NCBI GenBank assembly: GCA_022842165.1
Contig: JALHQC010000016.1
Location: 1 to 64,000 of the forward strand
DNA: 64,000 bases
Reading direction: 5' to 3'
Source of the DNA: a bacterium
GTDB taxonomy: Bacteria; Pseudomonadota; Alphaproteobacteria; Rhizobiales; Aestuariivirgaceae
The translations under genes were made by a program, and so were the position numbers. Shown here in pieces: positions 38,106-47,178 of the stretch. The notes below the pieces were generated by a model that saw only the letters and a list, made by a program, of their open reading frames with translations, was not told the origin of the DNA and did not search any database. Each line of letters starts with the position of its first letter. The first letter of the stretch is position 1.

Positions 38106-38925
38106 GGCGCGATCTCAATAGCAGCCAGATGCCGATCAGGCAAAGCGGCACCGACAGGATCATGCCCATGGTGATGAAGCCCGCGAAATAGCCAAGATGC
38201 GCATCGGGCTCGCGGAAGAATTCGACGATGATGCGCGACATCCCATATCCCAGCGCGAAGATGCCCGAAACGCGGCCCGGATATTTCAGCGCGCCAAACC
38301 GGTGCGTGGCGATCCGCACGGCGATGAACAGGAGCACGCCCTCGAGCACACCCTCGTAAAGCTGGCTGGCATGGCGCGGCACCTGCAACGCATCGCCCGG
38401 AAAGACGAAGGCCCAGGGCGCGTCCGTCGGTCTGCCCCACAATTCGCCATTGATGAAATTGGCGAGCCGCCCCAGCCCCAGCCCCACCGGAACCGATGCG
38501 CCGCCCAGATCAAGCATCCGGTCGAGGCTGGTGCCGATCATCCGTCCGAAGGCAAGCGCCGCCACCACGACGCCGAGGAAGCCGCCATGAAACGACATTC
38601 CGCCATCCCACAGCTGGAAAATCTCCAGCGGGTTGGCGGCATAATAGAGCGGCTTGTAGAACAGCACATAGCCAAGCCTGCCGCCCAGCACGACACCGGC
38701 GACCGACCAGATGAAGAAGCCATCGACCTGGTCGACCGTCATTGATGGCTTCGTCCCGCCCCACAGCTTAGGGTTCGAAACCAGCCGTTTCATGTACCAC
38801 GAGGCAAACAGCAGGCCGGCGATATAGGCCAGCGCATACCAGCGGACGGCGAAGGGCCCGATCTGGAACAGAACGGGATCGATATCTGGAAACGGCAGCA
38901 CGGCGAACATCATGGCGGCGGACAC
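38092..38925 (-). CDS. lgt: Prolipoprotein diacylglyceryl transferase
   Basis: 277 residues with seven helices. It adds diacylglycerol to lipobox Cys. Conserved parts: RWYALAYIAG, HGGFLG, the signature RLANFINGELWGRP (Arg, Asn and Glu) and SQLYEG. The window holds several substrates (8754, 10723, 33918). The ATG at 38925 may be replaced by 38913. Confidence 0.96.
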   Translation of the reverse strand: MSAAMMFAVLPFPDIDPVLFQIGPFAVRWYALAYIAGLLFASWYMKRLVSNPKLWGGTKPSMTVDQVDGFFIWSVAGVVLGGRLGYVLFYKPLYYAANPLEIFQLWDGGMSFHGGFLGVVVAALAFGRMIGTSLDRMLDLGGASVPVGLGLGRLANFINGELWGRPTDAPWAFVFPGDALQVPRHASQLYEGVLEGVLLFIAVRIATHRFGALKYPGRVSGIFALGYGMSRIIVEFFREPDAHLGYFAGFITMGMILSVPLCLIGIWLLLRSRRDAA

Positions 38926-39031
38926 TGGGCGGACCGCTCCTTTGCGTCAAGGACTGAACGCCTGTGGCGACGCTACACCTTGAAGTGCGGGGACAAAACC
39001 CATAGCTAGGGTCAATTGAAAGGGCCCCGTC

Positions 39032-39316
39032 ATGACCACCACCCAGACCCGTTTCTTCGATGAACTCGCCAAGCTGATGACCAATGCCGCTGGCGCTGCC
39101 CAGGGCCTGCGCCGCGAGGTCGATACTCTCGTCCAGTCGCAGATGGAGCGCATCCTCAACAACATGGAACTCGTGAAGCGCGAGGAATTCGAGGCCGTGA
39201 AAGCCATGGCGCAGAAGGCGCGCGAGGAGAATGACAGCCTCTCGCAACGTCTCGCCGTCCTGGAATCCAGGCTGGCGCCAACGCCTGAATCCGCCTCCGA
39301 CACAAGGGCAGACTAG
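39032..39316 (+). CDS. UbiK/BMFP-family accessory factor
   Basis: 94 residues. Helical, ending in a coiled coil (REEFEAVKAMAQKAREEND, SLSQRLAVLESRL). It matches the BMFP (DUF526) family, represented by UbiK, which assists ubiquinone biosynthesis and binds membranes. The symbol ubiK is likely but not certain. Confidence 0.85.
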   Translation: MTTTQTRFFDELAKLMTNAAGAAQGLRREVDTLVQSQMERILNNMELVKREEFEAVKAMAQKAREENDSLSQRLAVLESRLAPTPESASDTRAD

Positions 39317-39470
39317 AGTCACTTATCCACAGAACTTGACTCAGCGGCCGGAAAAAACGCCTGCCGAAACTGCGAATAGCGCGCGTAACCTTAACTCCCT
39401 GTGGAGGAATCACTTAACTCGCGTTCTAGACTCTTGAAGCGACTCAAGACCTTGGGCACGGTCTGTTCCA

Positions 39471-39496
39471 CGGCTGACAAGCTGATTCGTCAGCCG
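39471..39496 (+). promoter_or_regulatory. Leader hairpin next to the ybjN-like ribosome site
   Basis: CGGCTGAC-N10-GTCAGCCG, an 8-bp stem ending two bases before the GGAGG ribosome site (39499-39503) of the next gene. It may influence translation. A smaller stem (CTTGA/TCAAG) precedes it at 39433-39448. Confidence 0.5.
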
Positions 39497-39510
39497 ACGG
39501 AGGAACGCCG

Positions 39511-40011
39511 ATGGCCCTCGAGGCCCATGAAATTGAAGAAACCGCGAACCCGCTCGACCGTGTCGAGCGGATCGCCGAAGCCTATGAGTGGGCATTCGAC
39601 CGCACCAACCATGCCGAAGTCACCATGCGTGTCGAAGGCGGCTGGAGCGATATGACCGTGTCGCTGAACTGGCGCGACGAATTCGAAATCCTGCATGTCG
39701 CCGTCAACTTCGAGGCAAAGGTGCCTCCGGCCCGGCGCGAGGAAACCACTCGCCTCATCTCCCGCATCAACGAGCAATTGCTGGTGGGCCATTTCGACCT
39801 TTGGCAAAGCGACGGCAGCCTGATGTTCCGCAATTGCCTGCTGCTGACCGGCGGCGCCGTCACCAACGATGCCCAGTGCGAGGCGCTGATCCGCTTTGCC
39901 GTCGAAACCTGCGACCGATATTTTCCGGCCGTGCAGTTCGTCGTCTGGGCTGGCCAGCCCGCCGAACAGGCGCTGGAAGCCGCCATGATCGAAACCATGG
40001 GCGAGGCGTGA
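39511..40011 (+). CDS. YbjN domain protein
   Basis: 166 residues, the YbjN/bacterial sensory transduction regulator fold, related to type III secretion chaperones. Typical parts: WDMTVSLNW-type strand (SDMTVSLNWRDEFEILH), ISRINEQLLVGHFDLW and GGAVTNDAQCEALI. It overlaps proC as TGATG. Members modulate regulators, but no mechanism is established. Confidence 0.88.
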   Translation: MALEAHEIEETANPLDRVERIAEAYEWAFDRTNHAEVTMRVEGGWSDMTVSLNWRDEFEILHVAVNFEAKVPPARREETTRLISRINEQLLVGHFDLWQSDGSLMFRNCLLLTGGAVTNDAQCEALIRFAVETCDRYFPAVQFVVWAGQPAEQALEAAMIETMGEA

Positions 40012-40829
40012 TGCTGAAACTCAAGGGAACGCTGGTGCTGGTGGGTGCCGGCAAGATGGGCGGCGCCATGCTGGAAGGCTGGCTGAAAAGCGGCGCCGAC
40101 CCTGCAAAAGTCGTGGCGATCGATCCCGCCCCGCCCGCCGAGGTGAAGGCCCTGCTCGCGGCGAAAGGCGTGCGCCTCAATCCGCAAGTGGCAGGGATAA
40201 ACGATGCCGAAGTGATCATCGTGGCGGTGAAGCCGCAGGTGATGGAAGACGTGCTCCCCACTATCGTGCCGCTGAAATCCTCGAAACCGCTCGTCCTGTC
40301 GGTCGCAGCGGGGAAGACCATCGCCACCTTCGAACGCCACTTCGGGGCAGACGCTGCCGTCATCCGTACCATCCCCAACACGCCTGCCGCCGTCGGCCGC
40401 GGCATCACCGCCATGGCGCAGAACGCCAACGTCTCGCCGGCGCAGCTGGAACTTGCCCGCACGCTGCTCTCCGCCGTGGGCGAAGTGGTGACGGTGGACG
40501 ATGAGTCGATGATCGATGCGGTTACTGCTGTTTCCGGCTCAGGCCCTGCCTATGTGTTCTATCTCACCGAATGCCTCGCCGCCGCCGGCGAGAAGATCGG
40601 CCTTCCGCCGGCTCTCGCCATGCAACTGGCGCGCGCCACCGTTGCGGGCTCCGGCGAACTGATGCGGCAATCGGGGATCGAGGCGGCAACGCTGCGCCAG
40701 AATGTCACTTCGCCCAAGGGAACCACCTACGCGGCACTCCAGATCCTGATGGCGGAAGACGGCATGCAGCCCCTTTTCGACAAGGCCATCGATGCCGCCG
40801 CGCGGCGTTCCCGCGAGCTGGCAAGCTGA
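40011..40829 (+). CDS. proC: Pyrroline-5-carboxylate reductase
   Basis: 272 residues. NADPH-dependent last step of proline synthesis. The N-terminal Rossmann motif is [11 protein letters not shown]; later [24 protein letters not shown] and TSPKGTT. It overlaps both neighbours by one or two bases. Confidence 0.95.
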   Translation: MLKLKGTLVLVGAGKMGGAMLEGWLKSGADPAKVVAIDPAPPAEVKALLAAKGVRLNPQVAGINDAEVIIVAVKPQVMEDVLPTIVPLKSSKPLVLSVAAGKTIATFERHFGADAAVIRTIPNTPAAVGRGITAMAQNANVSPAQLELARTLLSAVGEVVTVDDESMIDAVTAVSGSGPAYVFYLTECLAAAGEKIGLPPALAMQLARATVAGSGELMRQSGIEAATLRQNVTSPKGTTYAALQILMAEDGMQPLFDKAIDAAARRSRELAS

Positions 40830-41164
40830 TGACCATCTCGTTTGACGATTTTCTGAAAGTCGACATCCGGATCGGCACCATCGTCGGCGTCGATCCCTTC
40901 CCCGAAGCCCGCAAGCCCGCCTTCAAGCTGAAGATCGATTTCGGGCCGGAGATCGGCGTGAAGAAATCCTCCGCCCAGATCACGAAATACTATACGCCCG
41001 AAACGCTGATGGGACGGCAGGTGGCAGCCGTCGTCAACTTCCCGCCGCGCCAGATCGGACCTTTCATGTCGGAAGTCCTGACCCTGGGCTTTCCGGACGA
41101 GGGAGGCGAAGTGGTGCTGACCGCCGTCGAGCGCAAGGTGCCGAACGGCGGCCGGCTGTTTTAG
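40829..41164 (+). CDS. csaA: CsaA-type tRNA-binding protein
   Basis: 111 residues, an OB-fold EMAP/Trbp111-like dimer. Conserved: [39 protein letters not shown]. CsaA has chaperone and export-related roles in Bacillus. Convergent with the esterase gene with no base between them. Confidence 0.92.
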   Translation: MTISFDDFLKVDIRIGTIVGVDPFPEARKPAFKLKIDFGPEIGVKKSSAQITKYYTPETLMGRQVAAVVNFPPRQIGPFMSEVLTLGFPDEGGEVVLTAVERKVPNGGRLF

Positions 41165-42271
41165 TTAGTTCGATGAGGTCGTCAGCAGATCTTCCTTGAT
41201 CTGCTCGACGGCAAAGTCCTGCGCTTCCGCGGCCTTCTGAACGACGGCATCCATGCCGAAGAACTCGTGCGTCACGCCTTCGAAATTGCGGGCCGTGGCT
41301 TGTCCGCCAGCCGCCTTGATGCGTTCGGCGAGCTCCGTGCCTTCCGATCTCAAGGGGTCTATCTCGGCTGTAATGATGGTGACCGGCGGAAGATTGTTGA
41401 GATTGACCGCCTTGACCAGATCGAGTCGCGGATCCGACAGGTCACTCTGTTCCTGCACCGTGTTATCGAAAAACCACCGCATTGCCGCCTTGTTCAGCGG
41501 CTTGGCATTCTCGTTCTCCATGTAGGATTGCGTGTCGAGGTTGGTGCCCGCCACCGGATAGACAGCCACCACATGGAGCGGCGCCGTCAGGTTCTTGTCG
41601 CGCGCCGCCATCGCGGCGGTGATTGCCATGTTGCCGCCCGCGCTCTCGCCGACGATCACCGCCTTTTGAGGGTTGCCTCCCCAGCTTTGGGCATTTTTCA
41701 GCATCCAGTCATAGGCTGCATTGATGTCGTCGTGCGCGGCGGGAAACTTGTGCTCGGGGGCCTGCCGGTAATGCACCGATGCCACGATGGCGTTGGCTTT
41801 CTTGGCGAGCGCGCGGGGCGTTGCGTCATAGGTGTCGAGATCGGCGATCACCCAGCCGCCGCCATGGATATAGAGGATGACGGGAAGGTCGGCGGCTGCA
41901 TTTTCGGGCTTGTAGATGCGGGCAGGAATCTCGCCGCCCGCGGCGCCTGGATAGGTCACGTCCTGCGTGGAGACGCCAGACTGCGCCTTCATCTGTGCGG
42001 GATCCTTGCCCTGCGCCTTGAGAACCTCGGCAACGGCATCGGCGGGCGTCGGCTGCCGGCGGGCTTCCGCGGCGCTGAGCTCGGCCAGCGGTTTCGGATT
42101 GAGCTCTTGCAGCTTCATCAGCACGTTCCGCATGTCGGCATCGGCCCGTTCCATCGTGCCGCTGTCAGCGGATTTGGGCGCTTCTTGTGAAGCAGCCGGG
42201 CCGATCTGGATGCCAGCCATGGGTACGGCCAGAAGCGTGGCGGTTAGGAGCATGGTTGCAAAGCGTTTCAT
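41165..42271 (-). CDS. Exported alpha/beta hydrolase of the HSL family
   Basis: 368 residues with a signal peptide. The oxyanion motif HGGGW, nucleophile GESAGG, Asp in EIDPLRSEG and His in THEFFGM form the catalytic set of hormone-sensitive-lipase-like esterases. Region 25-120 is an extra helical cap. Periplasmic esterase of unknown substrate. Confidence 0.9.
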   Translation of the reverse strand: MKRFATMLLTATLLAVPMAGIQIGPAASQEAPKSADSGTMERADADMRNVLMKLQELNPKPLAELSAAEARRQPTPADAVAEVLKAQGKDPAQMKAQSGVSTQDVTYPGAAGGEIPARIYKPENAAADLPVILYIHGGGWVIADLDTYDATPRALAKKANAIVASVHYRQAPEHKFPAAHDDINAAYDWMLKNAQSWGGNPQKAVIVGESAGGNMAITAAMAARDKNLTAPLHVVAVYPVAGTNLDTQSYMENENAKPLNKAAMRWFFDNTVQEQSDLSDPRLDLVKAVNLNNLPPVTIITAEIDPLRSEGTELAERIKAAGGQATARNFEGVTHEFFGMDAVVQKAAEAQDFAVEQIKEDLLTTSSN

Positions 42272-42358
42272 GATCTTGAGCCTTCAGGGTTGACCTGTGT
42301 GGCTCAACGATCTGCCGCGCTGGAGTGTTCCCCGGCGTTCGGACGATCTGCTTTCCTG

Positions 42359-42829
42359 CTATTCCATCCCGAACATCTTCCGCATGTTCTTCATTCCCTG
42401 CTCCCAGGGGCTTTCCGGCGCGGGGCCTTGGCCCCAGATGTCCATCGGCGGCTTGGTGCCGAAAATCGTCTCGTAGGATTTGAGCGTCGCCGCCCAGGCG
42501 TCGCCCATGCTGCCCACGGTCTTGGCGTCCATGCCGCCCGCCACCGGCCTCTCGGCGATCATCTTGCCGAGATTTTCCCAATAGTCCTGTGTGGTCTGCA
42601 TGTGCTTCATCCACACATCGTTGACGATGCCAGGCGGGATCACCTGATGGCCCGCCCGCATCGCCAGGAACAGGAACTTGCGGTACTCCTCGATGACGCG
42701 TTGCGCCATCTCGGTATTGGTGCCCATCTGCTGTTCCATCATCTTCAACATGGGCGCGAAGGCCTGCAGCCCTTGGGCATTCATCATGTTGAGCTTGAGC
42801 CAGAGCGGGTCGAGCCGATAGTCCATCAT
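42359..42829 (-). CDS. GRDP-like hypothetical protein
   Basis: 156 residues. The part EYRKFLFLAMRAGHQVIPPGIVNDVW followed by MKHMQTTQDYWENL is like the plant/bacterial glycine-rich-domain-protein (GRDP) pattern, which has VDxxWHxHIxxTxxYxxxC. Here the His pair is not kept. The N-terminus is Met-rich and amphipathic. It is 7 bp downstream of the histidine kinase, so it may be in its operon. Confidence 0.55.
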   Translation of the reverse strand: MMDYRLDPLWLKLNMMNAQGLQAFAPMLKMMEQQMGTNTEMAQRVIEEYRKFLFLAMRAGHQVIPPGIVNDVWMKHMQTTQDYWENLGKMIAERPVAGGMDAKTVGSMGDAWAATLKSYETIFGTKPPMDIWGQGPAPESPWEQGMKNMRKMFGME

Positions 42830-42836
42830 GGCCTCC

Positions 42837-44186
42837 TCATACCGGTATCTGAACGACGGCCCGAAGGCCGCCTTGCGGGCTGTCGTCGAGTTTCAGTTCG
42901 CCACCATGGGCCCTTGCGATATCGAGCGCAATCGCCAAGCCGAGGCCGGTGCCCGTTTCATCGAGGTTTCGCGCATTGTCGAGGCGGACGAAGGGCCGGA
43001 ACGCTTCCTCGCGCTTGTCGGGGGGAATGCCGGGGCCATCGTCATCGACCGTCAGCGTCAGCAGATGATCTGAAATGACGGCCTTCACCTCGACCTTCTT
43101 CGCATGCCGCATGGCGTTGCCGATGAGATTGGACAGAAGCCGGCGGAAGGCATTGGGCTTCACCCTCACCATCTGCCCATCCGGCACATCGACGGCCAGT
43201 GTGCTGCCCGGCCTTTCGGAGGTGCGCGCCGCGGCCTGCACCAGCGATCCGAGATCGACCTCGCTGGCCTTCTCCCCGCCATCGCCCTTGACGAAGGCCA
43301 TGTAGGCTTCAAGCATGCGCTGCATCTCGTCCACGTCTTCCTTCAGCGGCTTGACCTTTGGGCCATCGCCAAGGAAAGCGAGTTCGAGCCGGAAGCGGGT
43401 GAGTATGGTGCGAAGGTCGTGGCTCACCCCCGCCAGCATCGCGGTGCGCTGTTCCACCTGCCGCGCGATGCGGTCGCGCATGTCCACGAAGGCCTCGCCC
43501 GCCAGCCGCACTTCGCGCGCGCCGCGCGGCCGGAAGGCGCCTGTGTCGCGCCCCGTCCCGAAGCTTTGCGCGGCGGCGGCGAGATCGGTGATGGGCCGGA
43601 TCTGGTTCCTGAGGAAGATCGTGGCAATCCCCAGAAGCAGCAGCGACGAGATCACCATCCACAGCAACAGCATATCGGTGCTGGTCGCCTGGGCGCGTTC
43701 TTCGCGCGTCAGCAGGCGGAATACCACATCCTTCTCGACGGCAACCCGGATGTCGACGAATCCCGGCTCGCTCTGGCTGTCGATCCAGAACGACTTGCCG
43801 GTTTCGACATTCAGTTCCCGCGTCAGCCGCGCATGAAACCGCGAGAACAAGGGCTCCGGTGCCGGGTCGGGCAGCGTTGCGCCGGTCTGAATGGTAAGGC
43901 CGAGCACCAGGCGTTCATTGGCCAGTTGCTGGATGCGCTTGATATCCGCCTCCGTTTTCGCCGAATCCTCGTAGAGCGTGATCAGCAGGCTGACATCGCG
44001 TGCCAGAGAACGCGCCAGCAGCCGCGTGACGTTCTCGAAATGCCGCTCGAGGATCAGCCCCGTCATGATCGACTGCAGCAGGATCATGGGCGCCACGAGG
44101 ATGATGAAGGCGCGCGCGAACAGCCCCTCCGGCATGTGCCGCTCGAGGAACAAATTGAACCGCCGGTAGAGCCAGTTCTGCGGCAT
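42837..44186 (-). CDS. EnvZ-like sensor histidine kinase
   Basis: 449 residues. Two transmembrane helices (about 25-48 and 172-192) bound a periplasmic domain; a HAMP follows; the H box is GVSHDLRTILTRFRLEL with His256; the N, G1 and G2 boxes are NLIGNAMRH, DDDGPGIP and GTGLGLAIA. EnvZ-type kinases have Pro after Arg-Thr in the H box; here it is Ile261. It should phosphorylate the adjacent regulator. Confidence 0.93.
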   Translation of the reverse strand: MPQNWLYRRFNLFLERHMPEGLFARAFIILVAPMILLQSIMTGLILERHFENVTRLLARSLARDVSLLITLYEDSAKTEADIKRIQQLANERLVLGLTIQTGATLPDPAPEPLFSRFHARLTRELNVETGKSFWIDSQSEPGFVDIRVAVEKDVVFRLLTREERAQATSTDMLLLWMVISSLLLLGIATIFLRNQIRPITDLAAAAQSFGTGRDTGAFRPRGAREVRLAGEAFVDMRDRIARQVEQRTAMLAGVSHDLRTILTRFRLELAFLGDGPKVKPLKEDVDEMQRMLEAYMAFVKGDGGEKASEVDLGSLVQAAARTSERPGSTLAVDVPDGQMVRVKPNAFRRLLSNLIGNAMRHAKKVEVKAVISDHLLTLTVDDDGPGIPPDKREEAFRPFVRLDNARNLDETGTGLGLAIALDIARAHGGELKLDDSPQGGLRAVVQIPV

Positions 44187-44201
44187 GGGCCTCAGCCGTT
44201 C

Positions 44202-44882
44202 TCAGTCGACGAGGAGGACATAGCCTGCCCCGCGCACCGTCTGGAGATAGATGGGGTTCGAGGGATCATCCTCGATCTTCTGCCGCAGCCGGTTGATCTG
44301 CACGTCGACGCTGCGCGCCCCCTCTTCCGAGCCCTCGGGCGCCAGCTCGCTGCGCGGCACCGGCGAGCCCGCCCGCGTGGCCAGCACGCGGAGGAATTCC
44401 TTCTCGCGCGTGGTCAGCCGGATCGGCTCCACGCCCTTCCGCAATTCGCCGCGATGCGCGTTGAAGGTGAAGCTTCCGAACTGCACGTCGCCGCGCCGGG
44501 CGCCGGGAATATCCTGCCGCCGCAGCAGCCCCTTGATGCGGAGCAGCAGTTCGCGCGGCTCGAAGGGTTTTGCCAGATAGTCGTCGCTGCCGGTCTCGAG
44601 CCCCGCGATGCGGTCGGACGCGTCGGCCAGTGCCGACAGCATCAGCACCGGAACCTTGTCGCCGTCGGACCGCAACGACTGGGTGAGATCGAGGCCGCTT
44701 TCGCCCGGCATCATGATGTCGAGCACCACGAGGTCGAACACCATGCCGCGCATCTTTTCCCGCGCCTCGGCGGAGCTTGCGGCGGCGCTGATGCGGAAAC
44801 CGTTTTCGAGCAGATAGGATTGCAGGAGCTGGCGGATACGCCGGTCGTCGTCGACCACCAGGATATGCGGAAGATCATCCAT
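44202..44882 (-). CDS. OmpR-family response regulator
   Basis: 226 residues. The receiver has DDD at 11-13, phospho-acceptor Asp55 (VLDIMMPG) and Lys in AKPFEP. The winged-helix effector is OmpR-like. Gene order MarR regulator then regulator resembles petP-petR of Rhodobacter, which control cytochrome bc1 genes; the pet genes here are 22 kb away. An assignment as petR is therefore tentative. Confidence 0.92.
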   Translation of the reverse strand: MDDLPHILVVDDDRRIRQLLQSYLLENGFRISAAASSAEAREKMRGMVFDLVVLDIMMPGESGLDLTQSLRSDGDKVPVLMLSALADASDRIAGLETGSDDYLAKPFEPRELLLRIKGLLRRQDIPGARRGDVQFGSFTFNAHRGELRKGVEPIRLTTREKEFLRVLATRAGSPVPRSELAPEGSEEGARSVDVQINRLRQKIEDDPSNPIYLQTVRGAGYVLLVD

Positions 44883-45408
44883 GCTCGCCAGACTCCTCCC
44901 CGATCGCGGCCGCGCGCTCGATCCAGTCTCTCACGGACTCGCGGTTTTCGGGGTTCACCATATGATAGAGGATCTTGCGGTAGAGCTGGGCGGCATCGCC
45001 ACCTGATTGCGCCACGGCCCGCCGGATGCGCTCCGCCTGCGGCAGCATGAGGCGCAGGCGCAACTCCTCGCCTTTCGCGGTCAGGTAAAGCAGCCGTTGG
45101 CGCCGGTCGGACTCGCCTTCCTTCTGGAAGACATATCCCTTGTCGATCAATTCCTTCAGCACCCGCCCCAGGCTCTGCTTGGTAATGCGCAGCAAATCCA
45201 GCAGCTGCTGCACCGTCATGCCGGGATCGCGGCCCACGAAATGAACGACCCGGTGATGCGCCCGCCCGAAACCGAACTGGCTGAGAATTTCATCGGGATC
45301 GGACACGAAGTCGCGATAGGCAAAAAACAGCAACTCGATCAGTGCAACGGTGTCTTGATCGCTCAGTCTGCCGCCGCTCAAATCTTGGGCAGAAATTATG
45401 TCAGCCAT
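44875..45408 (-). CDS. MarR-family regulator (PetP-like)
   Basis: 177 residues. A winged HTH occupies residues 60-125 (PGMTVQQLLDLLRITKQSLG, DKGYVFQKEGESDRRQRLL). It overlaps the response regulator by eight bases. A palindrome spans its own start codon, so it probably represses itself. The divergent gene is ilvE. Confidence 0.9.
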   Translation of the reverse strand: MADIISAQDLSGGRLSDQDTVALIELLFFAYRDFVSDPDEILSQFGFGRAHHRVVHFVGRDPGMTVQQLLDLLRITKQSLGRVLKELIDKGYVFQKEGESDRRQRLLYLTAKGEELRLRLMLPQAERIRRAVAQSGGDAAQLYRKILYHMVNPENRESVRDWIERAAAIGEESGEHG

Positions 45409-45417
45409 ATTGACATA
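45397..45417. promoter_or_regulatory. MarR-type operator over the marR start
   Basis: TATGTCA-N7-TGACATA, a perfect 21-bp dyad that contains the marR start codon and overlaps the -35 box of the ilvE promoter. It is likely bound by the MarR protein. Confidence 0.55.
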
Positions 45418-45438
45418 TTTTTCCGTCTTTGTTACGTT
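45410..45438 (+). promoter_or_regulatory. Sigma-70-type promoter of ilvE
   Basis: TTGACA, 17 bp, TACGTT. The -35 is perfect and the -10 keeps T, A and final T. It lies 88 bp upstream of the ilvE start and overlaps the MarR-type operator. Confidence 0.5.
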
Positions 45439-45525
45439 GAAGCATCACTTAGCGAAATGTTGTTGCGCGAACCACGATTCCACCGTGCTCGCAGCCACAT
45501 ATAGGCCGGACAGGAGCATCAAGCC

Positions 45526-46413
45526 ATGACCATCATTCCTTTCGACCAGCGCGACGGCTGGATCTGGTTCAATGGCGAGATTGTGCCGTGGAAGGAAGCA
45601 AAGGTCCATGTGCTCACCCATGGCCTGCACTATGGCTCTTCGGTGTTTGAAGGCGAGCGCGCCTATGGCGGCGTCATCTTCAAGTCCACCGAGCATTCGA
45701 TCCGTTTCCGCAAATCCGCCGAGATCATGGATTTCGAGATCCCCTTTTCGGTCGAGGAACTGAATACGGCGAAGGACAAGGTCGTGGAACTGAACGGCGG
45801 TGGCGACCAGTATGTGCGCCCCGTCGCCTGGCGGGGGTCCGAGATGATGGCCGTCTCCGCCCAGCACAACAAGATCCACGTGGCCATCGCCACCTGGGCC
45901 TGGCCTTCGATGTTCGATCCCGAGACCAAGATGAAAGGCATCAAGCTCGACATCGCGGATTATCGCCGCCCCGACCCCGCATGCGCGCCCGTTCATGCCA
46001 AGGCCGCCGGCCTCTACATGATCTGCACGATCTCGAAGCACAAGGCCGAGAAGAAGGGCTATGCCGACGCCATGATGCTGGACTGGCAGGGCCGTGTCGC
46101 CGAATGCACCGGCGCCAACATCTTCTTCACGCGCGATGGCGCCATCCACACGCCGATTGCCGATTGCTTCCTCAATGGCATCACCCGCCAGACGGTGATG
46201 GCGCTCGCCAGGGAACAGGGCCTCGAGATCATCGAGCGCCGCATCATGCCGGAAGAGCTTTCCACCTTCAACGAGTGCTTCATCGTCGGCTCCGCAGCCG
46301 AGGTGACACCCGTGGCCGAAATCGGCCCCTACAGCTTCAAGCCCGGCAACATCAGCCGCACCATGATGGATGCTTACACCAACGCGGTAAGGCCGAAGGC
46401 CAAAGCGGCATAA
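45526..46413 (+). CDS. ilvE: Branched-chain amino acid aminotransferase
   Basis: 295 residues, fold-type IV PLP enzyme. Motifs: THGLHYGSSVFEGERAY, EYxEEG-type replaced by KKGYADAMMLD with the PLP Lys in SKHKAEKKGYAD, ECTGANIFF, and GITRQTVM. It makes leucine, isoleucine and valine from keto acids and glutamate. The stop TAA is followed in the same frame by the DUF2161 coding region. Confidence 0.95.
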   Translation: MTIIPFDQRDGWIWFNGEIVPWKEAKVHVLTHGLHYGSSVFEGERAYGGVIFKSTEHSIRFRKSAEIMDFEIPFSVEELNTAKDKVVELNGGGDQYVRPVAWRGSEMMAVSAQHNKIHVAIATWAWPSMFDPETKMKGIKLDIADYRRPDPACAPVHAKAAGLYMICTISKHKAEKKGYADAMMLDWQGRVAECTGANIFFTRDGAIHTPIADCFLNGITRQTVMALAREQGLEIIERRIMPEELSTFNECFIVGSAAEVTPVAEIGPYSFKPGNISRTMMDAYTNAVRPKAKAA

Positions 46414-46428
46414 CCGGGGCATTTCAAC

Positions 46429-47055
46429 ATCGCCGAGACCGACCTCTATTTGCCTGTAAAGCTTTACCTCGAGGCCCAAGGCTATGAGGTGAAGTCCGAG
46501 ATCAGGTTTTGCGATGTCGTGGGCATGAGGCCCGGCGAGGTGCCGGTCATCGTCGAGCTCAAACAGGCAATGTCGCTCGCCCTGCTCTATCAGGCGATCG
46601 AGCGTCTGGCCGTCACTGAGCATGTCTATATCGCCATCGCCCGCCCAAAACGCGGCATTGCGTCCTCGGCTGTGAAGCTTTGCCGAAGGCTGGGCCTTGG
46701 CCTGATGATTGTCACGGCCGCGGGCAGTATCGAAGTGATGGCCGACCCGGTCGCCTACACGCCAAGACAGAACACGAAGAAGCGCGGGCTTCTGCTCAAG
46801 GAATTCAATGCCCGGAGCGGTGACCCCAATCTCGGTGGTTCGACGCGAACCCCCCTGATGACCGCATATCGCCAGGACGCCATCAGATGTGCCGATTATC
46901 TGTCAGTCTACGGACCAACTCGTATCAGCGTCCTCAAGGCCGCTACTCAGGTCGACCGCGCCGCAGCAATCCTGCGTGGCAACGTATATGGCTGGTTTCA
47001 AAAGGCCGAACGCGGCATCTATGAGCTTTCGTCACTGGGCAAGGCAAGGGGCTGA
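46429..47055 (+). CDS. DUF2161 domain protein with non-standard start
   Basis: About 208 residues. The family start is expected as M-A-E-T-D-L-Y-L-P-V-K; in this sequence that first codon is ATC (46429-46431), so a usual start is missing. GGGG eight bases upstream could be a ribosome site. The nearest standard start is TTG at 46450 within YLPVKLYL. The body has VIVELKQAMSLALLYQAIERL, a PD-(D/E)XK-like strand with ExK, and ends GIYELSSLGKARG. DUF2161 proteins are putative nucleases/phosphodiesterases. Confidence 0.75.
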   Translation: MAETDLYLPVKLYLEAQGYEVKSEIRFCDVVGMRPGEVPVIVELKQAMSLALLYQAIERLAVTEHVYIAIARPKRGIASSAVKLCRRLGLGLMIVTAAGSIEVMADPVAYTPRQNTKKRGLLLKEFNARSGDPNLGGSTRTPLMTAYRQDAIRCADYLSVYGPTRISVLKAATQVDRAAAILRGNVYGWFQKAERGIYELSSLGKARG

Positions 47056-47178
47056 AGCCAGAAGCGGCGGCAGATCATGCACGGAACTCGGACATACGTC
47101 TTCCGGCTTGATCTGTGTCATTGTCCTGTCGCAGGTGCACCGTGAAATCTGCGCCTGAGAATATGCCGGACGAGAAAG

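Noticed and set aside
43104-45050. 648-residue plus-strand frame opposite the kinase and regulator genes
   Set aside because: Antisense artefact of high GC; the minus-strand genes have all expected motifs.
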